A stretch of DNA of 64,000 bases. Origin: Streptomyces cinnamoneus (GTDB lineage: Bacteria > Actinomycetota > Actinomycetes > Streptomycetales > Streptomycetaceae). Shown piece after piece: positions 48,505-57,383 of the stretch. A program made the translations under genes and the position numbers. Positions within the stretch are counted from its first letter, which is position 1; each line of letters starts with the position of its first letter. A model generated the notes under the pieces. That model searched no databases. It was given only the letters and a program-made list of their open reading frames with translations, and was not told where the DNA came from. Where the stretch lies: contig NZ_PKFQ01000001.1 in assembly GCF_002939475.1 (NCBI RefSeq), positions 4,833,001-4,897,000 on the forward strand. The letters are read 5' to 3'.

Positions 48505-48818
48505 ATTGGTTACCCCCACGATGAATGCACGCGTTCCCGCTCCCCCCGGCCGGGCCCCACGGGATTCCGTCAAGGGAGGGCGGCTGTAGGAGAGTTCTAG
48601 CACGCGATTCGAACGGGATGGCTGGATGTAACGCATGGTTCCGGCCACCAGGAGCGTTGCCCCGGGCAACGAGGTGGGGGACGTTGCTGATCAACTCGCC
48701 GTGGGGCGAAGTGATCCAGCCGCCAACATGGCCGGTTTTGGCGTGGCCGAGATGGAGCCCGGCGCGGGCTCGGCGGGACGCCCCGTGGGGACCACCGTGC
48801 CCCGCGCCCGCGGTCCCG
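48505..48818. other. Gene-free region upstream of lanthipeptide precursor
   Basis: This 314-base stretch is bounded by the precursor start (48504) and the stop end of the EF-hand gene (48819), both on the minus strand. It should hold the precursor promoter; TTGACG on the minus strand at 48573-48568 is a possible -35 but no matching -10 is seen. Short open frames here look non-coding. Confidence 0.4.
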
Positions 48819-49352
48819 TCACACGTGCTCCGCGTACAGGGCCTTCCCCATGGGCGAGCCCTCTCCCGTGATGTGCGCGCGGATGGACGCGATGTAGTCG
48901 GCACGGCGGACACGTCCGTCCCCGTCGGAGTCCAGCGCGTCGAAGGCCGTCTCGATGTTGCCGACCGGATTTCCCAGCGCCGCCCGCAGTTTCGTGAATT
49001 CCGGCAGGTCCAGGGTGCCGTCCCCGTCCGTGTCGATGACGTCGAACAGCGCGCCGAGCACGGGCTCGCAGACGGTGTCGAACGCCTCGGCGCCGGCCCA
49101 CGCCGCGTACTCGTCGAAGGTCACCCCGCCGTCACCGTTCGCGTCCATCAGCTCCCACGCCCGCCGGCCCGCCGTGCGCGCGGTGACGACGAGGGGATCG
49201 TCCTCCGCGCGTCCCGCCGCCAGCGCCACACGCTCGGCCCGCGCGGCGTACTCCTCCCGGGAGATGACCCCGTCCCCGTCCGCGTCCAGCATGGCGAAGA
49301 CGAGTCGCTTCGCGGTGGTGTCGTCCACTGAAGTCCCCTTCTTGTCGGGCAT
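48819..49352 (-). CDS. Four-EF-hand calcium-binding protein (calerythrin-like)
   Basis: 177 aa with four EF-hand loops: 23-34 (DADGDGVISREE), 70-81 (DANGDGGVTFDE), 107-118 (DTDGDGTLDLPE) and 141-152 (DSDGDGRVRRAD). Three are canonical with Glu at the last loop position; the fourth ends in Asp, which usually weakens Ca2+ or favours Mg2+. The spacing matches calerythrin and sarcoplasmic Ca-binding proteins, probably buffering cytosolic Ca2+ or signalling. No signal peptide. ATG 49352 with AGGGA upstream at 10 bases. Single-gene unit. Confidence 0.93.
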   Translation of the reverse strand: MPDKKGTSVDDTTAKRLVFAMLDADGDGVISREEYAARAERVALAAGRAEDDPLVVTARTAGRRAWELMDANGDGGVTFDEYAAWAGAEAFDTVCEPVLGALFDVIDTDGDGTLDLPEFTKLRAALGNPVGNIETAFDALDSDGDGRVRRADYIASIRAHITGEGSPMGKALYAEHV

Positions 49353-49556
49353 GTTCGGCTGTCCCTACCCGGCAGGCGCGGCGCCAGGCCCGGTACGGCG
49401 ACTCCCGCCGCGGCGGTGTGGTGCACCGGGGGGTGCGGACCCCGCGCCCGGGGCGGGACGTGCGCGGATGACCCGCTTCGAGAGCCGGGGGCGGCGATGA
49501 CACCCGGGGGTAGTGAGGGTGGGACAGCGGTCATCAGTGGGCTCTCTGGAGGATGC

Positions 49557-50096
49557 ATGGTGTTCGGTGGGCGTGGTGCGGCGGTGGCGTTGACCTCCCT
49601 GGCCCTGGCCGTGTCGACGGCGGCATGGACCCCTGCCGGCCACGCCGACGGGGGCAGACAGCGGGGGCTCGTCTGTACGGGCGAAAGCGACAGCGTCTAC
49701 GACCCGCCCCTGACCCTCAGCGCGCGCGAGACCAGCGTCCACACCGAAGCCCGGTACGCGTGCACCGTCGCCCCCGGCCGGACCGTGCCGGCCACCGGCG
49801 TCCTCGACGCGGTGACGGCGGACGCCTCGTGCATCACGCTGACCAGCACGCACGCCACCGAAACCGTCCGCTACGGCGACGGCCACCGGTCAGTGATCCT
49901 CTACGACCAGGGCACCACCACCCGCGTCGTCGGCGCCCTCAACGTCATCCTCTCGGGCCGCGTCACCCAGGGGCGGGGCCAAGGGCTGTCGGCGCGGCGG
50001 AGCGTGGCCGCGCGCCCCGGGCAGCTGCCCACGGAGTGCCTCTCCTCCGGCCTGCGGGGAAGCACCGGCGGGGCGCAGCTGGAGATCCAGCCGTGA
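49557..50096 (+). CDS. Secreted hypothetical protein
   Basis: 179 aa. Start MVFGGRGAAVALTSLALAVSTAAWTPAGHADG at 49557 with GGAGG 5-6 bases upstream; the N-terminus is a signal peptide with likely cleavage after GHA. The mature 150 residues have four cysteines (LVCTGES, YACTVAP, ASCITLT, TECLSSG), probably two disulfides, and no known domain. It overlaps the MetE-like gene by 4 bases (GTGA), so it is translated together with a cytosolic protein, an odd pairing. Function unknown. Confidence 0.8.
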   Translation: MVFGGRGAAVALTSLALAVSTAAWTPAGHADGGRQRGLVCTGESDSVYDPPLTLSARETSVHTEARYACTVAPGRTVPATGVLDAVTADASCITLTSTHATETVRYGDGHRSVILYDQGTTTRVVGALNVILSGRVTQGRGQGLSARRSVAARPGQLPTECLSSGLRGSTGGAQLEIQP

Positions 50097-51172
50097 CCCC
50101 GGCCCGCGTGGGCATCCCCACCGAACCCGTCGGCAGCATTCCCCGGCCCGCCGAGCTGCTCACCGCCATGGCGGACCACGCCGCCGGCCGGATCGGCGAC
50201 GACGAACTCGCCGCCGCCCAGGACCGGGCGGTCCGCGACACCGTCCGCCGCCTTGAGGAGACCGGCTCGCCGGTCGTCACCGACGGCGAGCAGTCCAAGC
50301 CGAGCTTCGCCACCTACCCCCTCGCCGGCCTGGACGGGCTGGCGCCGGACGGCGTCGTCATCCCCTTCGCCGACGGACACCAACGGCAACTGCCCCGCCT
50401 GACCGCCGGCCCCCTGCGGTACGCGGTGCACGCCGACCGCTATGTGCGGGCCGCGCTCCGCCATGCGACCGTGCCGGTCAAGCAGGCCGTGATCGCCCCG
50501 TCGGCGCTCAGCCTGCTCTACCCGCCGGACGGCATCGACGGCTATTCCCGCGAGGCGTTCCTCGACGACCTCACCGCCGAGGCCGAGGCCGACATCCGCG
50601 GCTGCCTGGGCGCCGGCGCGGACAGTGTCCAGCTCGACTTCACCGAGGGCCGCCTCGCGCTGAAACTGGACCCGAGCGGGGGCCTGCTGGAGCAGTTCGT
50701 CGCGCTCAACAACCGCGTTCTGGAACGCTTCTCCGCCGCCGAACAGGCCAGGATCGGCGTGCACAGCTGCCCGGGCGGCGACCAGGACTCCACCCACAGC
50801 CTCAATGTGGACTACGCCGAGCTGCTGCCGAGGCTGCTGCGGCTCAAGGCAGGAAGGTTCGCCATCCAGTTGGCGAGCGAGCCGGACCCGGATGCCGTCC
50901 TCAGCGTTCTCGCCAAGCATCTTCCGGCCCACGCGCGCGTGTTCGTCGGCGTCACCGACCCCGTCGACCCGCGCGTCGAGACGCCCGAGCAGGTCCGCGA
51001 CCGCGTCCTCGCCGCCGCGCGCCACCTGCCGCCCGACCGTCTGGGAACGTGCGACGACTGCGGCTTCTCGCCGTTCGCCGACGACACGTCCACCTCCCGG
51101 GACACGGCCTTCGCCAAGATCCGCGCCCGGATCGAGGGCACGGCCCTGGCCTCCGGGCACCTGGGCGTCTGA
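50093..51172 (+). CDS. Cobalamin-independent methionine synthase-like (MetE C-domain) protein
   Basis: 359 aa, corresponding only to the C-terminal TIM-barrel half of MetE. It starts MTPARVGIPTEPVGSIPRP with the family PVGSIPRP motif; later DGEQSKPSFATYPL, VQLDFTEGRLALKLDP, GVHSCPGGDQDSTHS (zinc-ligand His/Cys region) and LGTCDDCGFSPFADD (second Cys region) are present. Stand-alone MetE-like barrels often act as methyltransferases on other thiols or have degenerate function. GTG 50093 with GGAGATC upstream, coupled to the secreted protein gene. Confidence 0.85.
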   Translation: MTPARVGIPTEPVGSIPRPAELLTAMADHAAGRIGDDELAAAQDRAVRDTVRRLEETGSPVVTDGEQSKPSFATYPLAGLDGLAPDGVVIPFADGHQRQLPRLTAGPLRYAVHADRYVRAALRHATVPVKQAVIAPSALSLLYPPDGIDGYSREAFLDDLTAEAEADIRGCLGAGADSVQLDFTEGRLALKLDPSGGLLEQFVALNNRVLERFSAAEQARIGVHSCPGGDQDSTHSLNVDYAELLPRLLRLKAGRFAIQLASEPDPDAVLSVLAKHLPAHARVFVGVTDPVDPRVETPEQVRDRVLAAARHLPPDRLGTCDDCGFSPFADDTSTSRDTAFAKIRARIEGTALASGHLGV

Positions 51173-51255
51173 ACGTCCGGGGAAGACGGCGGCCCGGCAC
51201 CCGGGGCGGTACGTCCGGCTGCCGGGCCCTGCCCCGGCACGGGAAGCCGCCGGCC

Positions 51256-51651
51256 TCAGACGGAGAAGCCGGAGATCCTCTGCGGCGTCACCCGGACGAT
51301 GAGCCGGAGGACGTCGTCAGACTCGGCGGGCGGGTCCTCGCCGAGGTACTTCTGCGAGAGCTCGCGCGGAAGCGACTTCTCCCGGTCCTCGATCAGTTCG
51401 ACGGTGCCGCGGATGTCCACGGAGTGGTACGGGTTCTCGGTGTCGTAGACGCTGAGGCTGACCCGTGGGTCCCGGGTGAGGTTTCTGGCCTTCTGCCGCC
51501 CTGCCGTGGTGGAGAACAGCACCGTGTCCCCGTCCCTCGCTATCCAGACCACCGAGGTCTGCGGCCCGCCGTCCCGGTTCAGCGTCGCGACGGTGGCGAA
51601 GTTCCTCCCGTCCAGAAGCTTGCGCGTCTCCTCGTTGAACGCCACTGACAT
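51256..51651 (-). CDS. PPOX-class F420/FMN-dependent oxidoreductase
   Basis: 131 aa split-barrel flavin/F420-binding protein. It starts MSVAFNEETRKLLDGRNFATVATLNRDGGPQTSVVWIARDG, the family pattern where the small protein reduces or binds FMN or F420. The conserved KARNLTRDPRVSLSV segment and C-terminal RLIVRVTPQRISGF are present. ATG 51651 has AGGGGGAGG upstream. The Streptomyces and mycobacterial homologues (Rv1155-like) use F420; cofactor here is inferred. Single gene, divergent from the SGNH hydrolase at 51902. Confidence 0.9.
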   Translation of the reverse strand: MSVAFNEETRKLLDGRNFATVATLNRDGGPQTSVVWIARDGDTVLFSTTAGRQKARNLTRDPRVSLSVYDTENPYHSVDIRGTVELIEDREKSLPRELSQKYLGEDPPAESDDVLRLIVRVTPQRISGFSV

Positions 51652-51901
51652 GGCCTCCCCCTTCTGTCCGGCATTCCGTGTGGTCACTGCCTGCATGGAA
51701 CGGACGCGAGGGCTGGGTTCTTCCCGACGGGGGATCAGATGGCGCGCGCTTCCGGCCCGATTCGGCTCATCCCCGGTGGGGGCCCGGGCGCGCGGCGGGG
51801 GAAAGGGTTGGCAATGATCGCACCAAGCGTGTTTTCGTGAGGAAACGGGGCAGGTGCGCTCCGCGCACCCCCGCATCCCGCACCCCGTGAGAAAGGCCGA
51901 C

Positions 51902-53050
51902 GTGACCGACTGGATCACCACCCCCGTCGACGCCCGCATCGTGCGCGGCGCCCTCGAACTGGAGCGCACCCCGCACGGCGTGCTGCCGCACCGGCTGCCC
52001 GCACGCGCCCGGAAGCAGTGTCCCGACGAGAGCCTGGCCCTGGCCGAGGCCAAGCCCTCCGGAGTGCGGCTGGTCTTCCGGACCCGTGCCACCGTCGTCG
52101 AGCTGGACGTGCTCCCCACGAAGACGGTCTACAAGGGCGCCCCCGCCCAGGACGGTGTGTACGACCTGCTCGTCGACGGGCGGCTGGCCGGCCAGACCAG
52201 TGCGACCGGCGGCAACGTGGTGACCGTCGACATGGTCACCCAGGCCGCCGTCACCACCCCCGGCCCCGTGGGCACCGCCCGGTTCGCCGGGATGCCCGGC
52301 GGTGTGAAGGACGTCGAGATCTGGCTGCCGCACGGGGAGATCACCGAGCTGGTGGCCCTGCGCACCGACGCCCCCGTCGAGGCCGTGCCGGACGGCGGCC
52401 GCAGGGTGTGGCTGCACCACGGCAGTTCGATCAGCCACGGCTCCGCCGCCGCCAACCCGACCGCGATCTGGCCGGCGGTGGCCGCGGCCCGGGGCGGCGT
52501 GGAGCTGGTCAACCTCGGGTTCGGCGGCAACGCGCTGCTCGACCCGTTCACCGCGCGCGCCATGCGGGACACCCCCGCGGACCTGATCAGCGTGAAGATC
52601 GGCATCAACCTGGTCAACACCGACCTGATGCGTCTGCGGGCCTTCGCCCCGGCCGTCCACGGCTTCCTCGACACCATCCGCGACGGGCACCCCACCACGC
52701 CGCTGCTGGTCGTCTCGCCCGTCCTCTGCCCCGTCCAGGAGGACACCCCCGGCCCCCTGGCACCCGACTTCGACGGCCCCCGGCTGCGTTTCCGGGCCAC
52801 GGGCGACCCGTCGGACCCCTCCCGGCTGACGCTCACCGTCATCCGGGACCAGCTCTCCCGCATCACCGCGCAACGGGCCGCCGAAGACCCGAACCTGCAC
52901 TATCTCGACGGCCTTTCGCTCTACGGCGAGAAGGACTTCGCCGAGCTGCCGCTGCCCGACGGTCTCCACCCGGACTCCGCCGGTCACCGCCGCATCGGCG
53001 AGAACTTCGCTGAGCTGGCCTTCGGCGACGGCGGCCCGTTCGCCAGTTGA
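51902..53050 (+). CDS. SGNH/GDSL-family hydrolase with N-terminal beta domain
   Basis: 382 aa. The N-terminal about 165 residues form a beta-sandwich-like, probably carbohydrate- or ester-binding domain. The SGNH catalytic domain follows with block I HHGSSISHG (172-180; Ser176 the likely nucleophile, Ser175 replacing the Asp of GDS), Gly/Asn blocks VNLGFGGN and KIGINLVN, and the catalytic Asp-x-x-His motif region GLHPDSAGH near the end. No signal peptide, so it is likely cytosolic. GTG start at 51902 with GAGAAAGG upstream. Substrate unknown; acetyl- or feruloyl-esterase-type activity is possible. Confidence 0.88.
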   Translation: MTDWITTPVDARIVRGALELERTPHGVLPHRLPARARKQCPDESLALAEAKPSGVRLVFRTRATVVELDVLPTKTVYKGAPAQDGVYDLLVDGRLAGQTSATGGNVVTVDMVTQAAVTTPGPVGTARFAGMPGGVKDVEIWLPHGEITELVALRTDAPVEAVPDGGRRVWLHHGSSISHGSAAANPTAIWPAVAAARGGVELVNLGFGGNALLDPFTARAMRDTPADLISVKIGINLVNTDLMRLRAFAPAVHGFLDTIRDGHPTTPLLVVSPVLCPVQEDTPGPLAPDFDGPRLRFRATGDPSDPSRLTLTVIRDQLSRITAQRAAEDPNLHYLDGLSLYGEKDFAELPLPDGLHPDSAGHRRIGENFAELAFGDGGPFAS

Positions 53051-53182
53051 CGTGACTGCCCGCGAGCCGCTCGTTGCGCCAGTCATGGGCGGGGATGTCA
53101 CGGTTGACGAGGTGCACGGCTGGACTGCGGGCCTGGATGGTCTGCACGCTCGGATCAGCGCCGAGCCGGTCAGGAGAAGACC

Positions 53183-53779
53183 CTAGTGCGGCGCGAGGAT
53201 CACGAGAGCGACGACCGCCACGACGACAAAGGCTACGGGTACGACGACGAGGCCGATCACGGTGGGAGTCAGCCGGTCCCGGAACTGCTTCGGGGGCCGG
53301 ACCCGTGCGGTCTGGTCCGTGCTCAGCTCCCACCAGTTGACGACCCGCTGGAACTGCTCGTCGAAGTCGGGGGCGGGATGCATGTCGCTGCGGTAGAGCC
53401 CGGGCAGCGAACGACGCCGCCCGCCCTCCAGGAATATCCGGACCGCGTACGACGACGAGCCCTGCCCCTTGGTCTCGCGCACGTCGATCCACCGGATCTC
53501 GTGCCAGGGGTAGGTGCGGCCATGCCCAAGGCCCCAGCAGATGGTTATTCCGTCGGCCCCGACCCTGCTCCAGCTCCGGGACGACAGGAGGAGAAGCGGG
53601 GCGAGGAGGGCGATGCTTCCGCCCGTCAGCCAGGAGAACCCCACCGCGCCGAGCTTGACGAACGCAGCGAACCCCTCGACGACCAGGACGACAAGTGCCA
53701 GCACCAGGTGCACCACGTACGACTTTGCCGGACGATTCCGGTCCATCGCCCGGAACTTCAGTTCGATCACATCCGGCAC
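53183..53779 (-). CDS. Membrane protein with PH-like domain
   Basis: 198 aa. Two hydrophobic helices near the N-terminus (about 23-40 and 52-65), a central beta-rich PH/DUF-like domain (about 70-165, with RTYPWHEIRWIDVRETKG), and a C-terminal membrane helix (about 176-195). Start uncertain: GTG 53779 (MPDVIELKF) or ATG 53746 (MDRNRP); neither has a strong ribosome binding site. Similar small membrane proteins are common in Streptomyces with unknown role. Confidence 0.7.
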   Translation of the reverse strand: MPDVIELKFRAMDRNRPAKSYVVHLVLALVVLVVEGFAAFVKLGAVGFSWLTGGSIALLAPLLLLSSRSWSRVGADGITICWGLGHGRTYPWHEIRWIDVRETKGQGSSSYAVRIFLEGGRRRSLPGLYRSDMHPAPDFDEQFQRVVNWWELSTDQTARVRPPKQFRDRLTPTVIGLVVVPVAFVVVAVVALVILAPH

Positions 53780-53881
53780 CCTACGCTTCCGGCCTCGGCC
53801 GCGAAACGACCGGGCGGGCGCATCACTGGCAACCCGTCAGGACTAGCGTTGTCAACCTGGCAGTTACGGGGGTCGGTGACC

Positions 53882-54020
53882 GCGGCGGCGGTAGTGGCGG
53901 GTCTGGTAGTGGGTCGAGGCCAGCCTCGTTCTTCGCGGCCTGGAAGGTCTCCTCAATCGCCCAGCGGGCTCCGGCCGCATGGACGATGTCGGCCAGCGGG
54001 GTGCCGGAGGGGGCGTGCAC
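53882..54020 (-). pseudogene. IS701-family transposase remnant, frameshifted
   Basis: The minus strand from 54020 reads HAPSGTPLADIVHAAGARW then AIEETFQAAKNEAGLD (to 53913), typical of the C-terminal DDE region of IS701-like transposases containing the catalytic Glu. One extra base (53912) then shifts the frame; the next frame continues HYQTRHYRRR, the expected family sequence. The rest is missing on both sides and no inverted repeats are seen. The fragment abuts the TetR gene stop at 54021. Confidence 0.75.
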
Positions 54021-54608
54021 TTAGGCGGTTGGCCGGGGAGACGGCGGATCGATCAGGTCGCAGGCGATGCCGAGCGCCGCATCGATCAGCTCCGGGCCTC
54101 CGTTTTCCGCTCGATCGGCCTCGTCGCCGGCCAGGTGCAGTGCGGTGATGGCTAGGCGGACACGCAGCGATGCGGCCGGGTCGCCGTCACCGGACAGCGC
54201 GCCGGGCCCGGCCAGAAGCTCGAAGAGCGTCATGACGTGCTGCTGCACCTCGGCCGCGAGCGGCTGGTTGCGCAGCGCCGGCTCGTTGTCCTGCACGAAG
54301 CGGGCCGCGGCCGTGATACCACCGGCTGTCAGCTCGGCGTAGCGGCGCAGGAGTTCGCGCCGGGTCTCGGGTCCTGCGGGCTGCTGCTTGCCCCAGTCGG
54401 TGAGTTCGGCGACCGCGGCGGAGAAGTCGGCTAGTACGGCGGCGAGGATCTCCTCCTTCGACTTGTAGTGGTAGTAGAGGGCCGCCTTGGTGATGTTCAG
54501 CTGCTCCGCGATCATGCGCAGCGAGGTGCCGTCGTACCCGTGCTCGCTGAAGAGCTGAAGGGCCACGCGCTGGGCGCGCTTACGGGTGTCGGTGCGGCGG
54601 CCTGCCAT
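54021..54608 (-). CDS. TetR-family regulator of divergent MFS pump
   Basis: 195 aa. Helix-turn-helix at about 28-52 (GTSLRMIAEQLNITKAALYYHYKSKEEIL), C-terminal ligand-binding domain rich in Ala/Leu. Start ATG 54608 (MAGRRTDTRKRAQRV) has AAGGGAC upstream; the frame continuing to 54770 crosses the operators and is rejected. Together with the divergent MFS gene (54785) and two palindromes in between it forms a standard efflux regulation unit: the repressor is released by a drug-like ligand. It is next to a transposase remnant, suggesting arrival by transfer. Confidence 0.92.
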   Translation of the reverse strand: MAGRRTDTRKRAQRVALQLFSEHGYDGTSLRMIAEQLNITKAALYYHYKSKEEILAAVLADFSAAVAELTDWGKQQPAGPETRRELLRRYAELTAGGITAAARFVQDNEPALRNQPLAAEVQQHVMTLFELLAGPGALSGDGDPAASLRVRLAITALHLAGDEADRAENGGPELIDAALGIACDLIDPPSPRPTA

Positions 54609-54671
54609 GGAAGTCCCTTCGTCGCCATCGTCTCGGCCAGCCTGCGGACGGTCCTGCCAGGACCCTTCCCT

Positions 54672-54699
54672 CCATTGCTTGCCGATCGGCAAGCAATGG
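54672..54699. promoter_or_regulatory. 28-bp perfect palindrome, TetR operator
   Basis: Two 14-base arms, CCATTGCTTGCCGA and TCGGCAAGCAATGG, join at the centre, 63 bases before the tetR start. Perfect symmetry and position in the divergent promoter region support TetR binding. Confidence 0.7.
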
Positions 54700-54723
54700 G
54701 CTAGCTTCGTCTCGCCGTCAACT

Positions 54724-54741
54724 TTACCTGTCGGCAGGTAA
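54724..54741. promoter_or_regulatory. 18-bp near-perfect palindrome, second operator
   Basis: TTACCTG and CAGGTAA flank TCGG; a single base breaks symmetry. It lies 43 bases before the MFS start and shares no obvious half-site with the 54672 palindrome, so it may bind a second dimer arrangement or another regulator. Confidence 0.55.
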
Positions 54742-54784
54742 TGAATGCGAGTGCCGACACACGACTTCACAAGGGGGGTTCGCC

Positions 54785-56263
54785 GTGCTGAACAAAACAG
54801 GCAAGAAGACGAAGAGCGCGAAGAGTACGTGGAGTGCCGATCCGGCTCGGCTGCATGCGCACCGCTGGTGGGGGCTGACGGTCATCGCACTCGCCCAGCT
54901 GATGATTGTGCTGGACACCACCATCGTGACCATCGCGCTGCCCGCCGCCCAGCAGGATTTGGGCGTGTCCGACGCGAGTCGGCAGTGGGTCATTACGGCC
55001 TACACCCTGGCCTTCGGCGGGCTGCTCCTGCTCGGCGGCCGCATCGCCGACCGGCTGGGCCGCAGGCGCACCCTGATCGCCGGCATCCTCGGCTTCGCCG
55101 TCGCCTCCGGTCTCGGCGGGATGGCGGACTCCGGCTGGATGCTGGTCGCCGCCCGCGCCGGACAGGGCGTCTTCGCAGCACTGCTGGCCCCCTCCACCCT
55201 CGCGCTGCTGATGGCGGTGTTCCCCGGACCGGCCGAACGGGCCCGGGCCATCGGGATCTACAGCGGGGTGCTGACCGCAGGCGGCGGAATCGGCCTGGTC
55301 GGCGGCGGGCTGATCACCAGCTACCTCGACTGGCGATGGTGCATGTACGTCAACATTCCCATCGCCCTGCTGGCCGCGCTCGGCGCCGTCGCCACGCTGC
55401 CTGATCTGCCTGGACGCACCGATGCACGGATCGACGTCCTGGGAGCGCTCACCGGCTGCGGCGGCATCGCCGCTCTGGTCTACGGGTTCTCCGAGGCCGG
55501 CGAGCACGGATGGCACACACTCCGGGTCGTCCTCTGCCTGGCCCTGGCCGTCGCCCTACTCCTGACGTTCGGGATCGCGCAGGCCCGCTTACGTGCTCCT
55601 CTCCTTCCGCTGCGGATCCTGACCGACCGCAACCGGAGCGCGGCCCTCGCCACCGTCGCGCTGGCCACGCTCGGACTGTTCGGGGTCTTCCTCTTCCTCA
55701 CCTACCAACTGCAGTCCGTGATGGGCTACTCCGCGGTCAAGACCGGCCTCGCCATGCTCCCGCTGGTCGCGATGAACGTGACGGCGGCAACCCAGATGTC
55801 CGGCCGCCTGCTCCCCAAGCTGCCGCCCCGGCTGCTGATCGTGCCCGGACTGCTCTGCGCGGCAGGCTCGCTCGCCCTCCTCACCCAACTCACCCCGCAC
55901 AGCTCCTACACCGCCGTCATCCTGCCCGCCGAACTGCTCCTCGGACTCGGCATCGGCACACTGTTCGGCCCCGCCGTCGCGACGGCCACCAGCGGAGTCG
56001 CTCCCCACGACGCCGGCATCGCCTCCGCGACCGTCAACACCGCCCAGCAGACAGGCGCCTCCATCGGCACCGCACTGCTCAACACCATCGCGGCCAGCGC
56101 CACCAGCACCTACCTGGCCGACCACCACGGCGCAGACGTCCTCCGGGACGCCACCGTCCACGGCTACGCCACCGCCGCGACCTGGGCACTGGGCATCATG
56201 CTCGGCACCGCGGTCCTGGCCGCCCTATCCATCACCGCAGACCCGCGCAAGAGCGCGCCCTGA
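54785..56263 (+). CDS. MFS drug efflux transporter, DHA2 (14-helix) type
   Basis: 492 aa proton-driven exporter with about 14 membrane helices. Motifs: LDTTIVTIALP (motif D1, about 40-50), GGRIADRLGRRR (motif A, about 84-95) and GVLTAGGGIGLVGGG (motif C of antiporters, about 163-177). The N-terminus is Lys-rich. GTG start at 54785 with AAGGGGGG upstream. A rare TTA leucine codon (55589-55591, residue 269) means full translation in Streptomyces depends on the bldA tRNA, tying the pump to late growth. Substrate unknown; controlled by the divergent TetR. Confidence 0.93.
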   Translation: MLNKTGKKTKSAKSTWSADPARLHAHRWWGLTVIALAQLMIVLDTTIVTIALPAAQQDLGVSDASRQWVITAYTLAFGGLLLLGGRIADRLGRRRTLIAGILGFAVASGLGGMADSGWMLVAARAGQGVFAALLAPSTLALLMAVFPGPAERARAIGIYSGVLTAGGGIGLVGGGLITSYLDWRWCMYVNIPIALLAALGAVATLPDLPGRTDARIDVLGALTGCGGIAALVYGFSEAGEHGWHTLRVVLCLALAVALLLTFGIAQARLRAPLLPLRILTDRNRSAALATVALATLGLFGVFLFLTYQLQSVMGYSAVKTGLAMLPLVAMNVTAATQMSGRLLPKLPPRLLIVPGLLCAAGSLALLTQLTPHSSYTAVILPAELLLGLGIGTLFGPAVATATSGVAPHDAGIASATVNTAQQTGASIGTALLNTIAASATSTYLADHHGADVLRDATVHGYATAATWALGIMLGTAVLAALSITADPRKSAP

Positions 56264-56384
56264 CCCGAATTGAAACCGCCCCGAGCAGCCGCGCCCCACC
56301 GGACACAGCACCCGCGCCGGGCAGTGCTCCGTGCGGCACGATCTGCCGCATGCACGTCGGGCTGCACCCCAGGCTAAATACATC

Positions 56385-57383
56385 TCACCCGCTATCACGC
56401 ACCAACTCGTAAGCGCCACCACCCGGCTGCCCCCGCCCCACCAGCAAGCCCCCCAGCGCCGTCCGCCGGTGCGCCACCGCCCGCCCCGCGCGGACCGTCG
56501 TGATCAGGCCCGCGCCCCGCAGCGCGGCGGTGTGCGCCGAGGCGGTGGCGTTGCTGACGCCCAGCCGCTTCGCGAGCCCGCTGGTGGTGTGCTCCTCCGC
56601 GAGAAGCAGCAGCATCTCCACGCGCGTGCGCCCCAGCACCCCCGCCAGCGCGCCGGCCGGGTCGTCCGCCCCCGCCGGTGAGAGCGGCAGTCCCGGGCCC
56701 GCCGGGTAGGTCAGGTGCAGGGGCCGCCCCGGCAGATCGGCGACAACCGGATGGCCGGTCCAGTGGAAGGTGGGAACGAGGACCAGGCCCCGGCCGCGCA
56801 GCGCCACGTCCTCGTCCGGCCCCGCGAACTCCCACACCCCCTCCTCCAGCCGGGCGCCCGGGACCAGCGCCGTCAGCTGCGCGCCGACGCCCTGCTCGGC
56901 CACGGCCACCGCCCGGCGTGTGAACTCCGCCCGGTGCAGGTCCTGCACCACCGGCCACACCGCGCCCAGCACCGTCTCGAAGGCCGCCCGCTGGGCGCGG
57001 CCGAGCAGCCGCCAGGCGTCGGCGTCGCCCCGGTGCAGGTCGCAAACCCACAGGGGAGCGGGGGACGGGTGCCCGGCGTAGACCCGCTCGATCTCCGAGC
57101 GGACCAGGTCCGGCCGTGACGCCCGTACGGTCTCAAGACCCTCCCCCAGGGAACCGTCGAACACGTCGAGAAAGCGCGGCGCCACCCCCGCGGGGACCAG
57201 GTCCGCCAACGGCCCGGCGGCGGCCGGCAAGGAGCGCAGCAGGCGTCGTCTCCACCGGCCGAAGAGCAGCTCGTCGCCCGGCACGCACATCTGCATGAGG
57301 GCCGCGTTCAGCTCCTGCAACGGCGCCGGCCCGGGCGCGAACCGGGTCAGGGCGAAGTCGGCCGCGGTGAAGTGGATCCGCAT
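56385..57383 (-). CDS. ArsR-type helix-turn-helix regulator (DUF5937-like)
   Basis: 332 aa. The N-terminal 250 residues (starting MRIHFTAADFALTRFAPGPAPLQEL) are a ligand-binding or regulatory domain recalled as DUF5937; the C-terminal winged helix (about 250-332) has EMLLLLAEEHTTSGLAKRLGVSNATASAHTAALRGAGLI and a RAGRAVAHRRT wing. Start ATG 57383 with GGAGAG upstream. Divergent from a secreted hydrolase gene (57472) with 88 bases between, which it may control. Ends close to degenerate sequence after the MFS gene. Confidence 0.85.
   Translation of the reverse strand: MRIHFTAADFALTRFAPGPAPLQELNAALMQMCVPGDELLFGRWRRRLLRSLPAAAGPLADLVPAGVAPRFLDVFDGSLGEGLETVRASRPDLVRSEIERVYAGHPSPAPLWVCDLHRGDADAWRLLGRAQRAAFETVLGAVWPVVQDLHRAEFTRRAVAVAEQGVGAQLTALVPGARLEEGVWEFAGPDEDVALRGRGLVLVPTFHWTGHPVVADLPGRPLHLTYPAGPGLPLSPAGADDPAGALAGVLGRTRVEMLLLLAEEHTTSGLAKRLGVSNATASAHTAALRGAGLITTVRAGRAVAHRRTALGGLLVGRGQPGGGAYELVRDSG

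Noticed and set aside
52863..53492. Minus-strand frame with an SVQTIQARSPAVHLVN segment between the SGNH gene and the PH-like gene
   Set aside because: It overlaps supported genes on both sides, has no recognisable family, and the 132-base gap itself is too short to judge.
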